This document shows, one piece after another, positions 35,989 to 45,889 of a DNA stretch of 64,000 nt (the stretch's first letter is position 1; every line of letters starts with the position of its first letter). The position numbers were made by a program, and so were the translations under genes. This DNA is from Natrialba sp. SSL1 (GTDB lineage Archaea > Halobacteriota > Halobacteria > Halobacteriales > Natrialbaceae): NCBI RefSeq assembly GCF_001861355.1, contig NZ_MASN01000060.1, positions 186,001 to 250,000 on the forward strand, read 5' to 3'. The notes beneath the pieces are model-generated. The model was not told the DNA's origin, searched no databases, and saw only the letters and a list, made by a program, of their open reading frames with translations.

Positions 35989-36627
35989 TCACTCGAGTAC
36001 GGCGTTGGACTCGAGTACCTCGCGCGCTTCGGCCATCGAGGAGACGACGACATCACAGTGTGGTTCAACAGCCGGTTTCGGCTCGAAACCGATCGCGAGA
36101 CCGGCGACCTCGAGCATCGGAAGGTCGTTCGCGCCGTCGCCGATCGCGACGGTGTCCTCGAGCTCGGCACCGACGTCGTCGGCGAGGGACTCGAGTGCGT
36201 CGTCCTTGGTGCCCTCGATTAGTGAGCCGTTGACCTCGCCGGTGAGTTCGCCGTCCGCTAGCGGGAGGCGGTTCGACACGATATGGTCGACGGCGACGCC
36301 CTCGCGCTCGAGTGCCGCTGCGACGCCGCGTTCGAAGCCGCCGGTCAGAATGGCGGTCGTGATTCCGGCCTCGTTGAGCGTCTCGATCAGGTCCGCCGCG
36401 CCGGGTCGCAGTTCGACCTGCTCGTAGGCGGCGGTCGCGTCGGATTCCGGCAGGCCCTCGAGGAGGGCCGCCCGCTCGCGGAGGCTCTCCGCGTAGCCGA
36501 TTTCGTCGTTCATCGCGCGCTCCGTAATCGCTGCCATCTCGTCGGCGACGCTGCAACGCTCGCCGAGTAGTACCGTCATCTCGGAGTCCGAAAGGGTCCC
36601 GTCGAAGTCGAAAGCGACGACTGTCAT
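35989..36627 (-). CDS. serB: Phosphoserine phosphatase
   Basis: HAD-family phosphatase completing serine synthesis from phosphoserine. 212 residues starting MTVVAFDFDGTLSDSE, so motif I (DFDGTLS) is at the very N-terminus. Motif II is AILTGGFERG; motifs III-IV are the Lys of EGTKDDALE and GDGANDLPMLEVAG. Length and order match archaeal SerB. The longer upstream reading to 36846 is non-coding. serA, its pathway partner, lies about 6 kb away beyond an ABC importer operon. Confidence 0.92.
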   Translation of the reverse strand: MTVVAFDFDGTLSDSEMTVLLGERCSVADEMAAITERAMNDEIGYAESLRERAALLEGLPESDATAAYEQVELRPGAADLIETLNEAGITTAILTGGFERGVAAALEREGVAVDHIVSNRLPLADGELTGEVNGSLIEGTKDDALESLADDVGAELEDTVAIGDGANDLPMLEVAGLAIGFEPKPAVEPHCDVVVSSMAEAREVLESNAVLE

Positions 36628-36958
36628 CGCTCGCCGATTGTGGACGGCCGGATAAACCAGTTCAGGTTCACGGCAGGTTTCACACGGCACCGAACCCACC
36701 CCGCGTCTGTGTCCTTTCAGACCGGAACGACCGACGACGGCCACCGCTGGTGAGTGATACGAGTCTAAGGGGCTGTACTCGAGGAGAGTGACCGGGCGTC
36801 TCGAGTCGTCGACCGGCGGGAGGTGTCGATGCGTGAACCAGAACATTCACAAGTGCACTTTCAGTACATAAAATAAGATTGTACAATGGTCATCAGCGAG
36901 GTTGATCCGGATCGAATCAACGCCAGTTGCACCTGGGAACTGACGAGTACGAGAGTGC

Positions 36959-36985
36959 TTGTTAACTACCACCCATAGTTAGCAA
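36959..36985. promoter_or_regulatory. Inverted repeat upstream of ABC importer operon
   Basis: TTGTTAACTA (36959-36968) and TAGTTAGCAA (36976-36985) are inverted arms with one mismatch and a 7-bp spacer. They sit immediately upstream of the TATA-like ATTAAAAGC (about 36991), which is at the right distance from the ATG at 37020. A further half-site-like TTAGTTAATA follows at about 37005. The arrangement is typical of a regulator-controlled haloarchaeal promoter. A second TATA-like CATAAAATAAG is at about 36868-36878, followed by a 30-codon frame (36887-36978) of doubtful reality. The rest of the 36628-37019 gap shows nothing else. Confidence 0.5.
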
Positions 36986-37019
36986 GTATTATTAAAAGCT
37001 AAAATTAGTTAATAACACG

Positions 37020-38573
37020 ATGGACACAGCACTCACACGCCGACATCTCCTCAGCGCCGGAGTTGGCGCTGGAATCGCCGGGCTCGCCGGCTGTGCGGAG
37101 ACCAGTCAGGATGCGGACGCGAACGGTTCGTTTACGATCGTCCCGACTTCGGACCCGACGGGAACGGGCGACTCCTGGGAGAACTGGGGCGGGATGACAC
37201 CCTACTGGACGCGGGTTATCGAACCGCTGGTCTGGGGGACCGGCGGCATGCAACCACAGCCGTGGCTCGCGACCGACTGGACCGCGACAGACGACACTAC
37301 CTGGGTGTTCGACCTCCGGGAGGGCGTCACCTTCCACAACGGCGACGAGATGACCGCGGACGACGTCGTCCACTCCTTCGAGGAGGACATCCTCACCGAA
37401 CGTGGCGACTTCGTTCACGGCTGGCTCCACCTCGAACCAGGCAGCGTCGACCGGATCGACGACTACACTGTCTCCTTCGAGACGACGGAACCCTTCCCCG
37501 GATTTCCCGGAACGATCGCACACAACATGATCGACATTCAGCCGCCCGAAGCCGACCGCCGTGACGGCGACATCATCGGCACTGGCCCGTTCACGCTGGC
37601 CGAGATGGAACAGGGCCAACAGCTTCGCGTCGAACGCTTCGAGGACTACTGGGGCGGCGCTCCCGAGCCCACCGGTCTCACGTTCCGGGCCGCCGAGGAC
37701 GCGACGACCCGAACCGACCTGCTCGTCGCCGGCGAGGTCGACCTCATCTACGAGCCCGCGACGAGCCGAATCGACGGACTACGCGAACGCGGCGACGTGC
37801 GCGTCGAAACCGAACAGTCCTCCGGCTCGGTATTCGTCTCGATCAACATTCACCGGGAGCCGACCCACGATGCCGACCTTCGACGGGCGCTCAACTACGC
37901 GATCTCACAGGACGAAATCGTCACCACCGTCCTCGAAGACATCGGCCAGCCCGCCCGCGGTCCGCTCTCGTCGGTCATCGACTGGGCCGCCGACGAGGAA
38001 CTGCCGGCCTACGAGCGCGACCGTGACCGAGCGCGTGACCTCGTCTCGCAGTCGTCCTACGACGGCGAGGAGCTCACCTGTCTCGTCGAGAACGACATGG
38101 ACGACGGCCGTACGCTCGTCCAGATCCTCCAGGAGGAGTTCGAGAAAATCGGTGTGACCCTCGACGTGGAGGTACTCGAGAGCGCCTCGCTCCGGGACCG
38201 GACCGACCGCGGCGAGTTCCACCTCGAGCTCGGTACGTCGCAGTCGAACAGTCCGGCGGCGGACTACATCATGTGGGAGAACTTCCACACGATGGGGATT
38301 TCGAACAAGGACCTGTACGAAGCCGAGGGAACGGGGCTGCACAACCTCGGCGGCGAGGTCGACGAGCTAATCGAGACCGGCTTCCAGTCACACGACCCGG
38401 ACGAGAAGCGCGAGGCGTACGTCGCCGCCCAGCGCGAGATTATGGACGCAGGCGTCGTCGTTCCCCTGTTCTACCGGGAGTACGTCGTCGCCGCGGACGC
38501 CGAACTCGAGGGGATCGACCTCCACCCGATCGATAAGTTCGCCCAGTGGGGCGAGCTGACGCGAACGACGTAG
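37020..38573 (+). CDS. ABC importer substrate-binding lipoprotein (peptide family 5)
   Basis: Cell-surface receptor of a dipeptide/oligopeptide/nickel-type importer, 517 residues. The N-terminus LTRRHLLSAGVGAG then GLAGC is a Tat signal with lipobox (Cys about 27). The mature part shows the SBP_bac_5 pattern: WVFDLREGVTFHNGDEMTA (about 98-116), VDLIYEPATSRIDGLRERG and RRALNYAISQDEIV. First gene of a four-gene operon; its stop is followed by the permease ATG after 1 bp. The cargo (peptide, sugar or metal chelate) cannot be read from sequence. Confidence 0.92.
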   Translation: MDTALTRRHLLSAGVGAGIAGLAGCAETSQDADANGSFTIVPTSDPTGTGDSWENWGGMTPYWTRVIEPLVWGTGGMQPQPWLATDWTATDDTTWVFDLREGVTFHNGDEMTADDVVHSFEEDILTERGDFVHGWLHLEPGSVDRIDDYTVSFETTEPFPGFPGTIAHNMIDIQPPEADRRDGDIIGTGPFTLAEMEQGQQLRVERFEDYWGGAPEPTGLTFRAAEDATTRTDLLVAGEVDLIYEPATSRIDGLRERGDVRVETEQSSGSVFVSINIHREPTHDADLRRALNYAISQDEIVTTVLEDIGQPARGPLSSVIDWAADEELPAYERDRDRARDLVSQSSYDGEELTCLVENDMDDGRTLVQILQEEFEKIGVTLDVEVLESASLRDRTDRGEFHLELGTSQSNSPAADYIMWENFHTMGISNKDLYEAEGTGLHNLGGEVDELIETGFQSHDPDEKREAYVAAQREIMDAGVVVPLFYREYVVAADAELEGIDLHPIDKFAQWGELTRTT

Positions 38574-38574
38574 C

Positions 38575-39525
38575 ATGGATACGGCACCCTACCTCGTTCA
38601 TCGGTTCGGCACGTCGCTCGTGGTGCTCGCTGGCGTCTCGGTCGTCACCTACGGGTTGCTCTTTCTGACGCCCGGCGACCCGGCCGAGGTGATTCTCAGC
38701 CAGCAACTCGACCGCCAGCCCTCCGAGGCCGAAATCGAGGCGTTCCGCGCGGAGCACGGCATGGACGAGCCGGTACCGCTCCAGTACGCCGACTGGCTCA
38801 CCGACGTGCTACGCGGCGATCTGGGAACCTCGTACTACAGCGACGCATCCGTCACAGGACTCATCCTCGACGCGCTCCCGCTGACGCTCGAACTCGCCGC
38901 CGCCTCGGTGGTCGTCGCGCTCGCGCTCGCGATTCCGACCGGCGTCCTGAGCGCCGTCCACCGCGGAACGGCCATCGACCGCGCGAGCCAGCTCGGGGCG
39001 CTCGTCGGCGTCTCGATGCCGAACTTCTGGCTGGGCTACCTGCTGATCCTCGTCTTCGCGCTGACGCTCGGCGTCCTCCCGGTCGCGGGCGCGGGGAGCT
39101 ACAGCCAGCTCGTCCTCCCCGCAATCACGCTCGGCACCGGCATGGCCGCCGTGCTAACCCGGCTCGTCAGGAGTTCGATGCTCGACGTTCTCGACGAAGG
39201 CTACCTCGACACCGCGCGCTCGAAGGGGCTGCGCAAGCGGATCGTCGTCTACAAACACGCACTTCGCAACGCGCTCGTCCCCGTCGTGACCATCCTCGGC
39301 GTCCAGCTCGGCGCGCTGCTCAACGGCGCGGTCGTGATCGAGATCGTCTTCCAGCGCCCCGGACTCGGCATGCTGCTCGTCGACGCCGTCTTCGAGCGCA
39401 ACTACCCGGTCGTGCAGGGAATCACCCTCTTCACCGCGGTCGCCTTCGTCGTGACGAACCTGCTCGTCGACCTGAGCTACCGCTACCTCGACCCCCGCGT
39501 CGAGCTCGGAGGTGACCCCGCGTGA
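38575..39525 (+). CDS. dppB: ABC importer permease, DppB type
   Basis: Inner-membrane permease of 316 residues with six helices. The N-terminus TSLVVLAGVSVVTYGLLFLT and LTPGDPAEVIL are typical of DppB/OppB; the ATPase-docking EAA loop reads LDEGYLDTARSKGLRKRIVV (about 207-226). Its end overlaps the next gene's GTG start by 4 bp (GTGA), implying translational coupling. Confidence 0.93.
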   Translation: MDTAPYLVHRFGTSLVVLAGVSVVTYGLLFLTPGDPAEVILSQQLDRQPSEAEIEAFRAEHGMDEPVPLQYADWLTDVLRGDLGTSYYSDASVTGLILDALPLTLELAAASVVVALALAIPTGVLSAVHRGTAIDRASQLGALVGVSMPNFWLGYLLILVFALTLGVLPVAGAGSYSQLVLPAITLGTGMAAVLTRLVRSSMLDVLDEGYLDTARSKGLRKRIVVYKHALRNALVPVVTILGVQLGALLNGAVVIEIVFQRPGLGMLLVDAVFERNYPVVQGITLFTAVAFVVTNLLVDLSYRYLDPRVELGGDPA

Positions 39526-40430
39526 GCGTCGCACTCGAGTCCATCGCAAGCGCGGTCGGCCGCCGGTATCGTGCGCTCCGAACGTCGCGAACGCTGGCGA
39601 CGTTCTGTGCGAACCCGCTCAACGTCGCGGGACTGAGTATCGTGACGGCGATCACGATTGCCGCGGTCATCGGGCCGCTCGTCGCGCCGTACGACCCGAC
39701 GACGCAGGATCTCGCGAATCGGCTGCAGGGTCCCTCGCTGGCGCATCCCTTCGGCACCGATCAGCTCGGTCGCGATATGCTCTCGCGGCTCCTCTACGGT
39801 GCGCGGCTCTCGCTCGGCATCGCCGTCGCCGTCACTGGGATCCGGCTCGTGCTGGGGACGGCGATCGGCCTGCTCGCGGGCTACGCCGGCGGCTGGATCG
39901 ACGAGGCGCTGATGCGGCTCGTCGATATCCAGCTCGCCTTCCCCGGACTCGTCCTCGCGCTCGTGATCGCCGGTATCCTCGGCCCGAGCCTGCGGAACGT
40001 GATGCTCGCGCTCGCCGTCGTCGGCTGGGCCTCCTACGCACGGCTCGTTCGCGGAACCGTCCTCGCGACGAAAGAGCGCGACTTCGTCCGCGCCGCACGG
40101 CTGATGAACGTCTCCCGGTTCCGGATCGCGACGCGACACCTCCTCCCGAACGTCGCCGGCCCGGTAGTCGTCCTCGCAACGCTGAACATGGGGACGGTCA
40201 TCCTCGGCACCGCCGGCCTCTCGTTCATCGGCCTCGGCGCGCAGCCACCGACCCCCGAATGGGGGACGATGCTCGCTGACGGCCGTCACCACCTCCGTAC
40301 CGCCTGGTGGATCGCGAACGTTCCCGGCGTCGCCATCATGTGCACCGTGCTCGGATTCACCCTGCTCGGCGACGGCCTGCGCGACGTGCTCGACCCGAAT
40401 CACGAGACGACGCTGGAGAAACCGACGTGA
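39522..40430 (+). CDS. dppC: ABC importer permease, DppC type
   Basis: Second permease, 302 residues, starting at GTG 39522. After an N-terminal arm and first helix come HPFGTDQLGRDMLSRLLYGA (about 82-101), a DppC/OppC hallmark, and the EAA-type loop TKERDFVRAARLMNVSRFRI (about 184-203). Pairs with DppB to form the channel. Confidence 0.93.
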   Translation: MSVALESIASAVGRRYRALRTSRTLATFCANPLNVAGLSIVTAITIAAVIGPLVAPYDPTTQDLANRLQGPSLAHPFGTDQLGRDMLSRLLYGARLSLGIAVAVTGIRLVLGTAIGLLAGYAGGWIDEALMRLVDIQLAFPGLVLALVIAGILGPSLRNVMLALAVVGWASYARLVRGTVLATKERDFVRAARLMNVSRFRIATRHLLPNVAGPVVVLATLNMGTVILGTAGLSFIGLGAQPPTPEWGTMLADGRHHLRTAWWIANVPGVAIMCTVLGFTLLGDGLRDVLDPNHETTLEKPT

Positions 40431-40454
40431 CTACAACACCACCCACAGAGCCAG

Positions 40455-42473
40455 ATGACCACGACACCACCCACACTCGAGTACGGTCCTGACGACGCGG
40501 CTACCCCCGACGACGAGGCGACGAACCTCCTCGCCGTCGAGAACCTGCAGGTACAGTTCGGAACGCACGACGGCCCCGTCCGCGCGGTCGACGGCGTCTC
40601 GTTCAGCCTCGAACCGGGCGAAACAGTCGGGATTGTCGGGGAGAGCGGCTGTGGCAAGTCCGTCACAGCTCGCTCGATCGTCGGGCTTCAGGAACCCGGC
40701 GAGGTCGTCGGCGGCACCGTCCACATCGACGGCGTGAACGTCCACGAGGCGAGCGATCGGGCCCGAAGACAGCTACGCGGTGACACCGTCTCGATGGTGT
40801 TTCAGGATCCCGACCAGACGCTGAACCCCGCGTTCGATGTCGGCGAACAGATCGCCGAATCGCTCAAGGTCCACGACCAGCCGGAACGACAGCGCTTGCT
40901 CGACTACCTGCACGCGCCGCTGTTCGCCAACCGATCGGACTGGCGAGACCACCGCGAGCGCGCCGTCGAGCTGATGGATCAGGTCGGCATCGACGAGCCC
41001 GCCGACCGCGTCGACGACTATCCCCACGAATTCTCCGGCGGAATGCGCCAGCGCGCCGGCCTGGCCATCGCGCTCGCGTCCGATCCCGACCTGCTGATCG
41101 CCGACGAACCCACGACTGCGCTCGATACGACGACGCAAGCGCAACTGCTGGATCGCCTCCGACGGCTCACCGACGAGCGCAACATGGCCACCCTGCTCAT
41201 CACCCACGACCTCGGCGTCGTCGCCGACATCTGCGACCGCGTCGTCGTGCTCTACGCCGGCCAGGTGATGGAAACCGGCCCGACCGACCGCGTGCTCGCA
41301 GCGCCCCACCACCCCTACACGAGAGCGCTACTCGAGTGCCGAACCAGCCGGGCGGCGAGAAAGCGACGGGTGCCGACGATCGAGGGGACGGTACCGGAGC
41401 GCCTCGGCGAGCAGCCGGGCTGTCCGTTCGCGCCGCGGTGTCCGGCGGCGGTCGACGCCTGCCGGGAGGGGGAACCGCCGACGTTCGAACGCGACGACGG
41501 GACGGTTCGCTGTCGCGAGGGCGTCGTGTTCGGTGAGCCTGACGCCGACGGTGGCCTGGGGCTGGAGTACGGGTGTGGAGAGACCCAGTGCGACGAGGGT
41601 GACTCGAGTACCACCTCGGCCACAGCCAGCACCAGATCGGCGAGTCAACCACTGAGAACGGACGCAGGCACTGACTCGCTCGTCTCTCTCGAGGGCGTCT
41701 CGAAACGATACCAGCAGGCAGGCGGGCTACTCAGGCGTCTCCTCGGAACCGACCGGAGCCTGCAGGCCGTCGACGACGTGACGCTCGAGATTGCGGCTGG
41801 CGAAACGCTGGGGCTCGTCGGCGAGAGCGGGAGCGGCAAGTCCACCCTCGCCAATCTGGTGACGGGACTCGAAACACCCACGAGCGGCGCAGTTCGGTTC
41901 GACGGCGACCTCGTCGGCGCGGCCGGAACCCGCACGGCAGCCACCCTCCACGACGTGGGCGTCGTCTTCCAGAACCCGCGATCGAGTCTCAACCCGCGGC
42001 TGCCGGTCGCGCAGGTGATCGCCGAACCCCTACACGCGAACGGCTGGAACGAACAGCGACGACGCGACCGCGTCAGCGAGTTACTCGAGTCGGTCGGGCT
42101 CTCGGAGCGCCACGCCGAGCGGTACCCCCACGAGCTCTCGGGCGGGCAGCTCCAGCGCGTTGCGATTGCGCGGGCGATCGCACTCGATCCGCGGCTGGTC
42201 GTTCTCGACGAACCCGTCTCGGCGCTCGACGTCTCGGTGCAGGCGCGGATCCTCAACCTGTTGCTGGAACTACAGCGGGACCTCGAGTTGACGTACCTGT
42301 TGATCTCCCACGATCTGGACGTGGTCGAGCACGTCTCGGATCGGGTCGTCGTCCTTTCGAACGGTGAGGTGGTCGAGGCGGGGCCGACCGAGCGGGTACT
42401 TGCAGAGCCGAGTCATCCCGAGACGGCCGCGCTGGTGGAGGCAGTGCCGCGGCTCGAACACAGTTCGCAGTAG
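40455..42473 (+). CDS. Fused double ATPase of peptide-type ABC importer (DppD-DppF)
   Basis: Both ATPase halves are in one chain of 672 residues. First half: Walker A GESGCGKS (about 63-70), signature FSGGMRQR, Walker [13 protein letters not shown], then the oligopeptide-type C-terminal Cys motif [15 protein letters not shown] (about 319-333). A linker of Ser/Thr/Asp-rich residues follows. Second half: Walker [10 protein letters not shown], signature LSGGQLQR, Walker [13 protein letters not shown]. In most bacteria DppD and DppF are separate; the fusion fixes a 1:1 ratio and is common in haloarchaea. The second half lacks the terminal Cys motif. Confidence 0.93.
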   Translation: MTTTPPTLEYGPDDAATPDDEATNLLAVENLQVQFGTHDGPVRAVDGVSFSLEPGETVGIVGESGCGKSVTARSIVGLQEPGEVVGGTVHIDGVNVHEASDRARRQLRGDTVSMVFQDPDQTLNPAFDVGEQIAESLKVHDQPERQRLLDYLHAPLFANRSDWRDHRERAVELMDQVGIDEPADRVDDYPHEFSGGMRQRAGLAIALASDPDLLIADEPTTALDTTTQAQLLDRLRRLTDERNMATLLITHDLGVVADICDRVVVLYAGQVMETGPTDRVLAAPHHPYTRALLECRTSRAARKRRVPTIEGTVPERLGEQPGCPFAPRCPAAVDACREGEPPTFERDDGTVRCREGVVFGEPDADGGLGLEYGCGETQCDEGDSSTTSATASTRSASQPLRTDAGTDSLVSLEGVSKRYQQAGGLLRRLLGTDRSLQAVDDVTLEIAAGETLGLVGESGSGKSTLANLVTGLETPTSGAVRFDGDLVGAAGTRTAATLHDVGVVFQNPRSSLNPRLPVAQVIAEPLHANGWNEQRRRDRVSELLESVGLSERHAERYPHELSGGQLQRVAIARAIALDPRLVVLDEPVSALDVSVQARILNLLLELQRDLELTYLLISHDLDVVEHVSDRVVVLSNGEVVEAGPTERVLAEPSHPETAALVEAVPRLEHSSQ

Positions 42474-42605
42474 TGGTACTGAGGTGAGGAGTCGGAAGGT
42501 GGGGAGAAGGGAACCGGAAAATCGCCAGCCAGCGCCGACAAGGTAGTTTTTGCCACCCGTGGCGACAACGGAAGGGTTTACCTGCTGCGCGCGATTGTCT
42601 CGCGC

Positions 42606-44192
42606 ATGAACGTGCTCGTCACGGACCCCATCGCGGACGCGGGTCTTGACGTACTCAGAGACGCCGGCCACGAGGTCGAAACGGGCTACGAACTCGAGGG
42701 CGAGGATCTTCTCGAGGCGGTGTCTGACGCTAACGGACTCATCGTCCGTTCCGGGACGGAAGTCACCGACGACCTCCTCGAAGCCGCCGAGAACCTGGTT
42801 ATCGTCGGCCGCGCTGGAATCGGCGTCGACAACATCGACATCGAGGCCGCGACCGACAACGGTGTCATCGTCGCCAACGCGCCGGAAGGAAACGTCCGCG
42901 CGGCCGCAGAGCACACCGTCGCGATGACGTTCGCCGCCGCACGCTCGATTCCGCAGGCCCATATCCGCCTGAAGGACGGCGAGTGGGCCAAAAGCGAGTA
43001 CCTCGGTGCCGAACTCGACAGCAAGACGCTCGGCGTCGTCGGCCTCGGTCGCGTCGGCCAGGAGGTCGCGAAAAAGCTCGATTCGCTCGGCATGGACATC
43101 GTCGCCTTCGATCCCTACATCTCCGAGGAGCGCGCCGACCGCCTCGGTGCCGAACTCGTCGACTTCGAGGACTGTCTCGCCCGTGCCGACTTCCTCACTA
43201 TCCACACGCCGCTGACCCCCGAAACGGAGGGGATGATCGGCCCCGACGAACTCGACCTGCTGGAAGGCGGCTACGTGGTCAACGTCGGTCGTGGCGGCAT
43301 CATTCAGGAGGACGCACTCGCCGCCAAAGTCGAGGATGGGACCGTCGCCGGCGCAGCGCTCGACGTCTTCGCCGAGGAACCGCTCGCCGCTGACTCGCCG
43401 CTGCTCGAACACGACGACATCATCGTCACGCCCCACCTCGGTGCCTCGACCGAGGCAGCCCAGGAGAACGTCGCGACCTCGACGGCCGAGCAAGTCAACG
43501 CCGCACTCGCCGAGGAGCCAGTCGCGAACGCGCTCAACGCGCCCTCGATCGACGAGAGCGCCTTCCCGCGTCTCGAGCCCTACATCGAAATCGCCGAGAC
43601 CGGCGGCAAGGTCGCCGCCCAACTCCTCGATGGCCGCATCGAGAACATCGAGGTCACCTACGAGGGCGACATCGCAGACGAGGACATCGAGTTCGTCACG
43701 GCCTCCGCGCTGAAGGGCGTCTTCGAACCGCTGGAGTGGCAGGTCAACGCGGTCAACGCCCCACAGATCGCCGAAGACCGCGGTGTCGACGTGACGGAGT
43801 CGAAGACCCGCCAGGCCGAGGACTTCCAGAGCCTGATTTCGGTGACGGTCAGCAACGACGACGATTCGATCACCGTCGACGGAACGCTCTTCGCGGGCGA
43901 CGACCCGCGGATCGTCCGCGTCGATGGCTACCGCGTGGACGCCATCCCGCACGGAAAGATGGTCGTCACGCGCAACACGGACGAACCGGGCGTCATCGGC
44001 CTCATCGGAACCGTGATGGGCAAACACGGCGTCAACATCGCCGGGATGTTCAACGCCCGCGAGGCCCACGGTGGGGAGGCGCTGACGGTGTACAACGTCG
44101 ACAGTCAGGTGCCCGACGCGGCGAAGGACGAACTCAACGAGGACGAGCGGATCATCGGCGTCGATTACATCACGCTGAACGGTCAGAACTGA
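42606..44192 (+). CDS. serA: D-3-phosphoglycerate dehydrogenase
   Basis: First enzyme of serine synthesis, NAD-dependent, 528 residues. The catalytic domain starts MNVLVTDPIADAGLDVL; the nucleotide-binding motif is GVVGLGRVGQEVAKK (about 144-158), and the active site includes VNVGRGGIIQ (Arg) and ITPHLGAST-like VTPHLGASTEAA (His). An allosteric substrate-binding domain follows and a C-terminal ACT domain starts NTDEPGVIGLIG (about 460), so serine feedback is expected. A TATA-like GGGTTTACC is centred about 28 bp before the ATG. Confidence 0.95.
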   Translation: MNVLVTDPIADAGLDVLRDAGHEVETGYELEGEDLLEAVSDANGLIVRSGTEVTDDLLEAAENLVIVGRAGIGVDNIDIEAATDNGVIVANAPEGNVRAAAEHTVAMTFAAARSIPQAHIRLKDGEWAKSEYLGAELDSKTLGVVGLGRVGQEVAKKLDSLGMDIVAFDPYISEERADRLGAELVDFEDCLARADFLTIHTPLTPETEGMIGPDELDLLEGGYVVNVGRGGIIQEDALAAKVEDGTVAGAALDVFAEEPLAADSPLLEHDDIIVTPHLGASTEAAQENVATSTAEQVNAALAEEPVANALNAPSIDESAFPRLEPYIEIAETGGKVAAQLLDGRIENIEVTYEGDIADEDIEFVTASALKGVFEPLEWQVNAVNAPQIAEDRGVDVTESKTRQAEDFQSLISVTVSNDDDSITVDGTLFAGDDPRIVRVDGYRVDAIPHGKMVVTRNTDEPGVIGLIGTVMGKHGVNIAGMFNAREAHGGEALTVYNVDSQVPDAAKDELNEDERIIGVDYITLNGQN

Positions 44193-44319
44193 CGGCTGAC
44201 GGTGAAGTCCGAGGGCTGAGAATCGAGTATACCAGAACGCCGTCTTTTCGCCACACTCACACGGACTCTCTGAACGCGTTCCGTCAGTCTGAGTGAACAC
44301 GTTCCGCCAGTCTGAGCGC

Positions 44320-45264
44320 CTACTCGTCGGGTCCGGGCGACACGTTCGGCGCACCGCCGGTAATCGTCACCGTCCGCCCCTCGACCTCGGTGTCGTGGAC
44401 GTCGTCCGAGATACCCTCGAGTTCGGCCACGATATCGTCGGTCGGCTCGACACCCTCCTCGAGGATGAACACCCAGGTCATGGTGTCTGCCATCGGCGAC
44501 TCACTCGAGACACCCCAGATGTAGATCTCGTCGAGCGAGACGTCGCTCCCCTCGGGCGCGTTGTACTCGCCGGTAACGGTCGTCGTGTGGGGGAACTGCC
44601 GGAAGAGGTGGGTGAACTCCTGGTCGATATCTTCCAGTCGGTCGTGGCTGCCGTGGTGGGCGTCGATCCGCTCCTCGTAGTCCGGGCCGATGACGATGGC
44701 CGACTCACTGACGGCGATGTCCCGCCGGCCCGACGTGTTCGGAATCGGCGCGTCGATGATCGCGAAGCCCTCGTACTCGTCGACGAACTCGTACTCGTCG
44801 TCGTCTTCGACGCCCGCGACGATAGCGTCCCGGTCGAACGAGCCGAAAAAGACCTGCGTGAGCGACTGGATCAGGTGCGCGTCCACGGTCTCCGAAGAAA
44901 CCTCGAAGTAGTCGGGGAAGACGCTCCCGAAGTCGGTCCCCTCGGGGAACGCCTCGGTGTAGTCAAAACGGCGGTTGCCGCCGTTGAACGGGTCCGCGTC
45001 GGTGAGCCAGGTCCGGAAGGCGGCCGCCTCCTCCCAGTCCGCCTCGATATCACGGTCGGGAATCTCGCGCTCGAAGCCCTCCTCGCCGTTGGCATCGCCG
45101 TTTCCGTCGTGGCCGTTCGAATCGTCATCGGACTGATGCCCGTTGTCCGATGGATCGTCCATCTCTTCGCTATCCGCACAACCGGCCAGTCCCGCCAGTC
45201 CGAACGCAATGGCACCGATCGCGCCGCGGCGCGTGATCGTGGTTACCGAACTCGAGTTGCTCAT
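44320..45264 (-). CDS. Tat lipoprotein of unknown function
   Basis: A 314-residue protein. The N-terminus TITRRGAIGAIAFGLAGLAG followed by C is a Tat signal with lipobox at about residue 28, then an Asp/Asn/Gly/His-rich linker. The mature domain (from FEREIPDRDIEADW) is mixed alpha/beta with no recognised family; a block GFAIIDAPIPNTSGRRDIAV is the most distinctive. The ATG at 45264 is chosen since the upstream residues in frame are not signal-like. Divergent from hisI. Confidence 0.75.
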   Translation of the reverse strand: MSNSSSVTTITRRGAIGAIAFGLAGLAGCADSEEMDDPSDNGHQSDDDSNGHDGNGDANGEEGFEREIPDRDIEADWEEAAAFRTWLTDADPFNGGNRRFDYTEAFPEGTDFGSVFPDYFEVSSETVDAHLIQSLTQVFFGSFDRDAIVAGVEDDDEYEFVDEYEGFAIIDAPIPNTSGRRDIAVSESAIVIGPDYEERIDAHHGSHDRLEDIDQEFTHLFRQFPHTTTVTGEYNAPEGSDVSLDEIYIWGVSSESPMADTMTWVFILEEGVEPTDDIVAELEGISDDVHDTEVEGRTVTITGGAPNVSPGPDE

Positions 45265-45440
45265 GTGGTAGGCGTCGACCACGGATGGACCCATAACTGC
45301 TCGTGACTGTCTATCGCTGTGAGAACGTCCGTAAATCGAGACAGTCACGGGCCGAACGGGTTCGGTTCCGGTAAATCGCCGGGTGGCGACGTTTGCGAGG
45401 CGGCAAAAGACCTATCGCCCCGACGACCAACCCATCAGAC

Positions 45441-45881
45441 ATGGACGACAACGGCGACGTTGCGGTCGACTTCGGCGAGGACGGCCTCGTCCCCGCGGTC
45501 ACACAGGACGCCGAGACGGGCGAGGTCCTCATGCTCGCCTACGTCTCGCCCGAGGCCCTGGACCGCACGCGCGAGACCGGTCGCGCCCACTACTACTCGC
45601 GCAGTCGGGACGAACTCTGGGAAAAGGGCGCGACGAGCGGGCACGTTCAGGACGTCCGCGAGGTGCGCGTCGACTGCGACGCCGACACGCTGCTCTATCT
45701 GGTCGACCAGGAGGGCGGCGCATGTCACACCGGCCATCGCTCGTGTTTCTACCGGACCATCGACGGCGAGACGGTCGGCGAGGCCGTGTTCGATCCCGAC
45801 GCAGTCTACGCGGACGGCGGGACGGTCGACGAGACGATTGATGGAGACGAAAGCGGCGAGACGACCACCGAATCCGAGTAA
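45441..45881 (+). CDS. hisI: Phosphoribosyl-AMP cyclohydrolase
   Basis: Third step of histidine synthesis, opening the adenine ring of PR-AMP; soluble metalloenzyme. 146 residues. Motifs [14 protein letters not shown] (about 28-41), [19 protein letters not shown] (about 51-69), and the metal sites [15 protein letters not shown] followed by [13 protein letters not shown] with two Cys. The C-terminal 25 residues are an acidic tail; the PR-ATP pyrophosphatase domain fused in some bacteria is absent. Followed by a coiled-coil gene after 8 bp. Confidence 0.95.
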   Translation: MDDNGDVAVDFGEDGLVPAVTQDAETGEVLMLAYVSPEALDRTRETGRAHYYSRSRDELWEKGATSGHVQDVREVRVDCDADTLLYLVDQEGGACHTGHRSCFYRTIDGETVGEAVFDPDAVYADGGTVDETIDGDESGETTTESE

Positions 45882-45889
45882 CCCAGACG

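Noticed and set aside
36887-36978. 30-codon frame upstream of the importer operon
   Set aside because: No homology recognised and it overlaps the candidate operator; kept only as a remark.
42270-44354. 694-residue minus-strand open frame
   Set aside because: Antisense to serA and the ATPase gene end; serA has all catalytic motifs.
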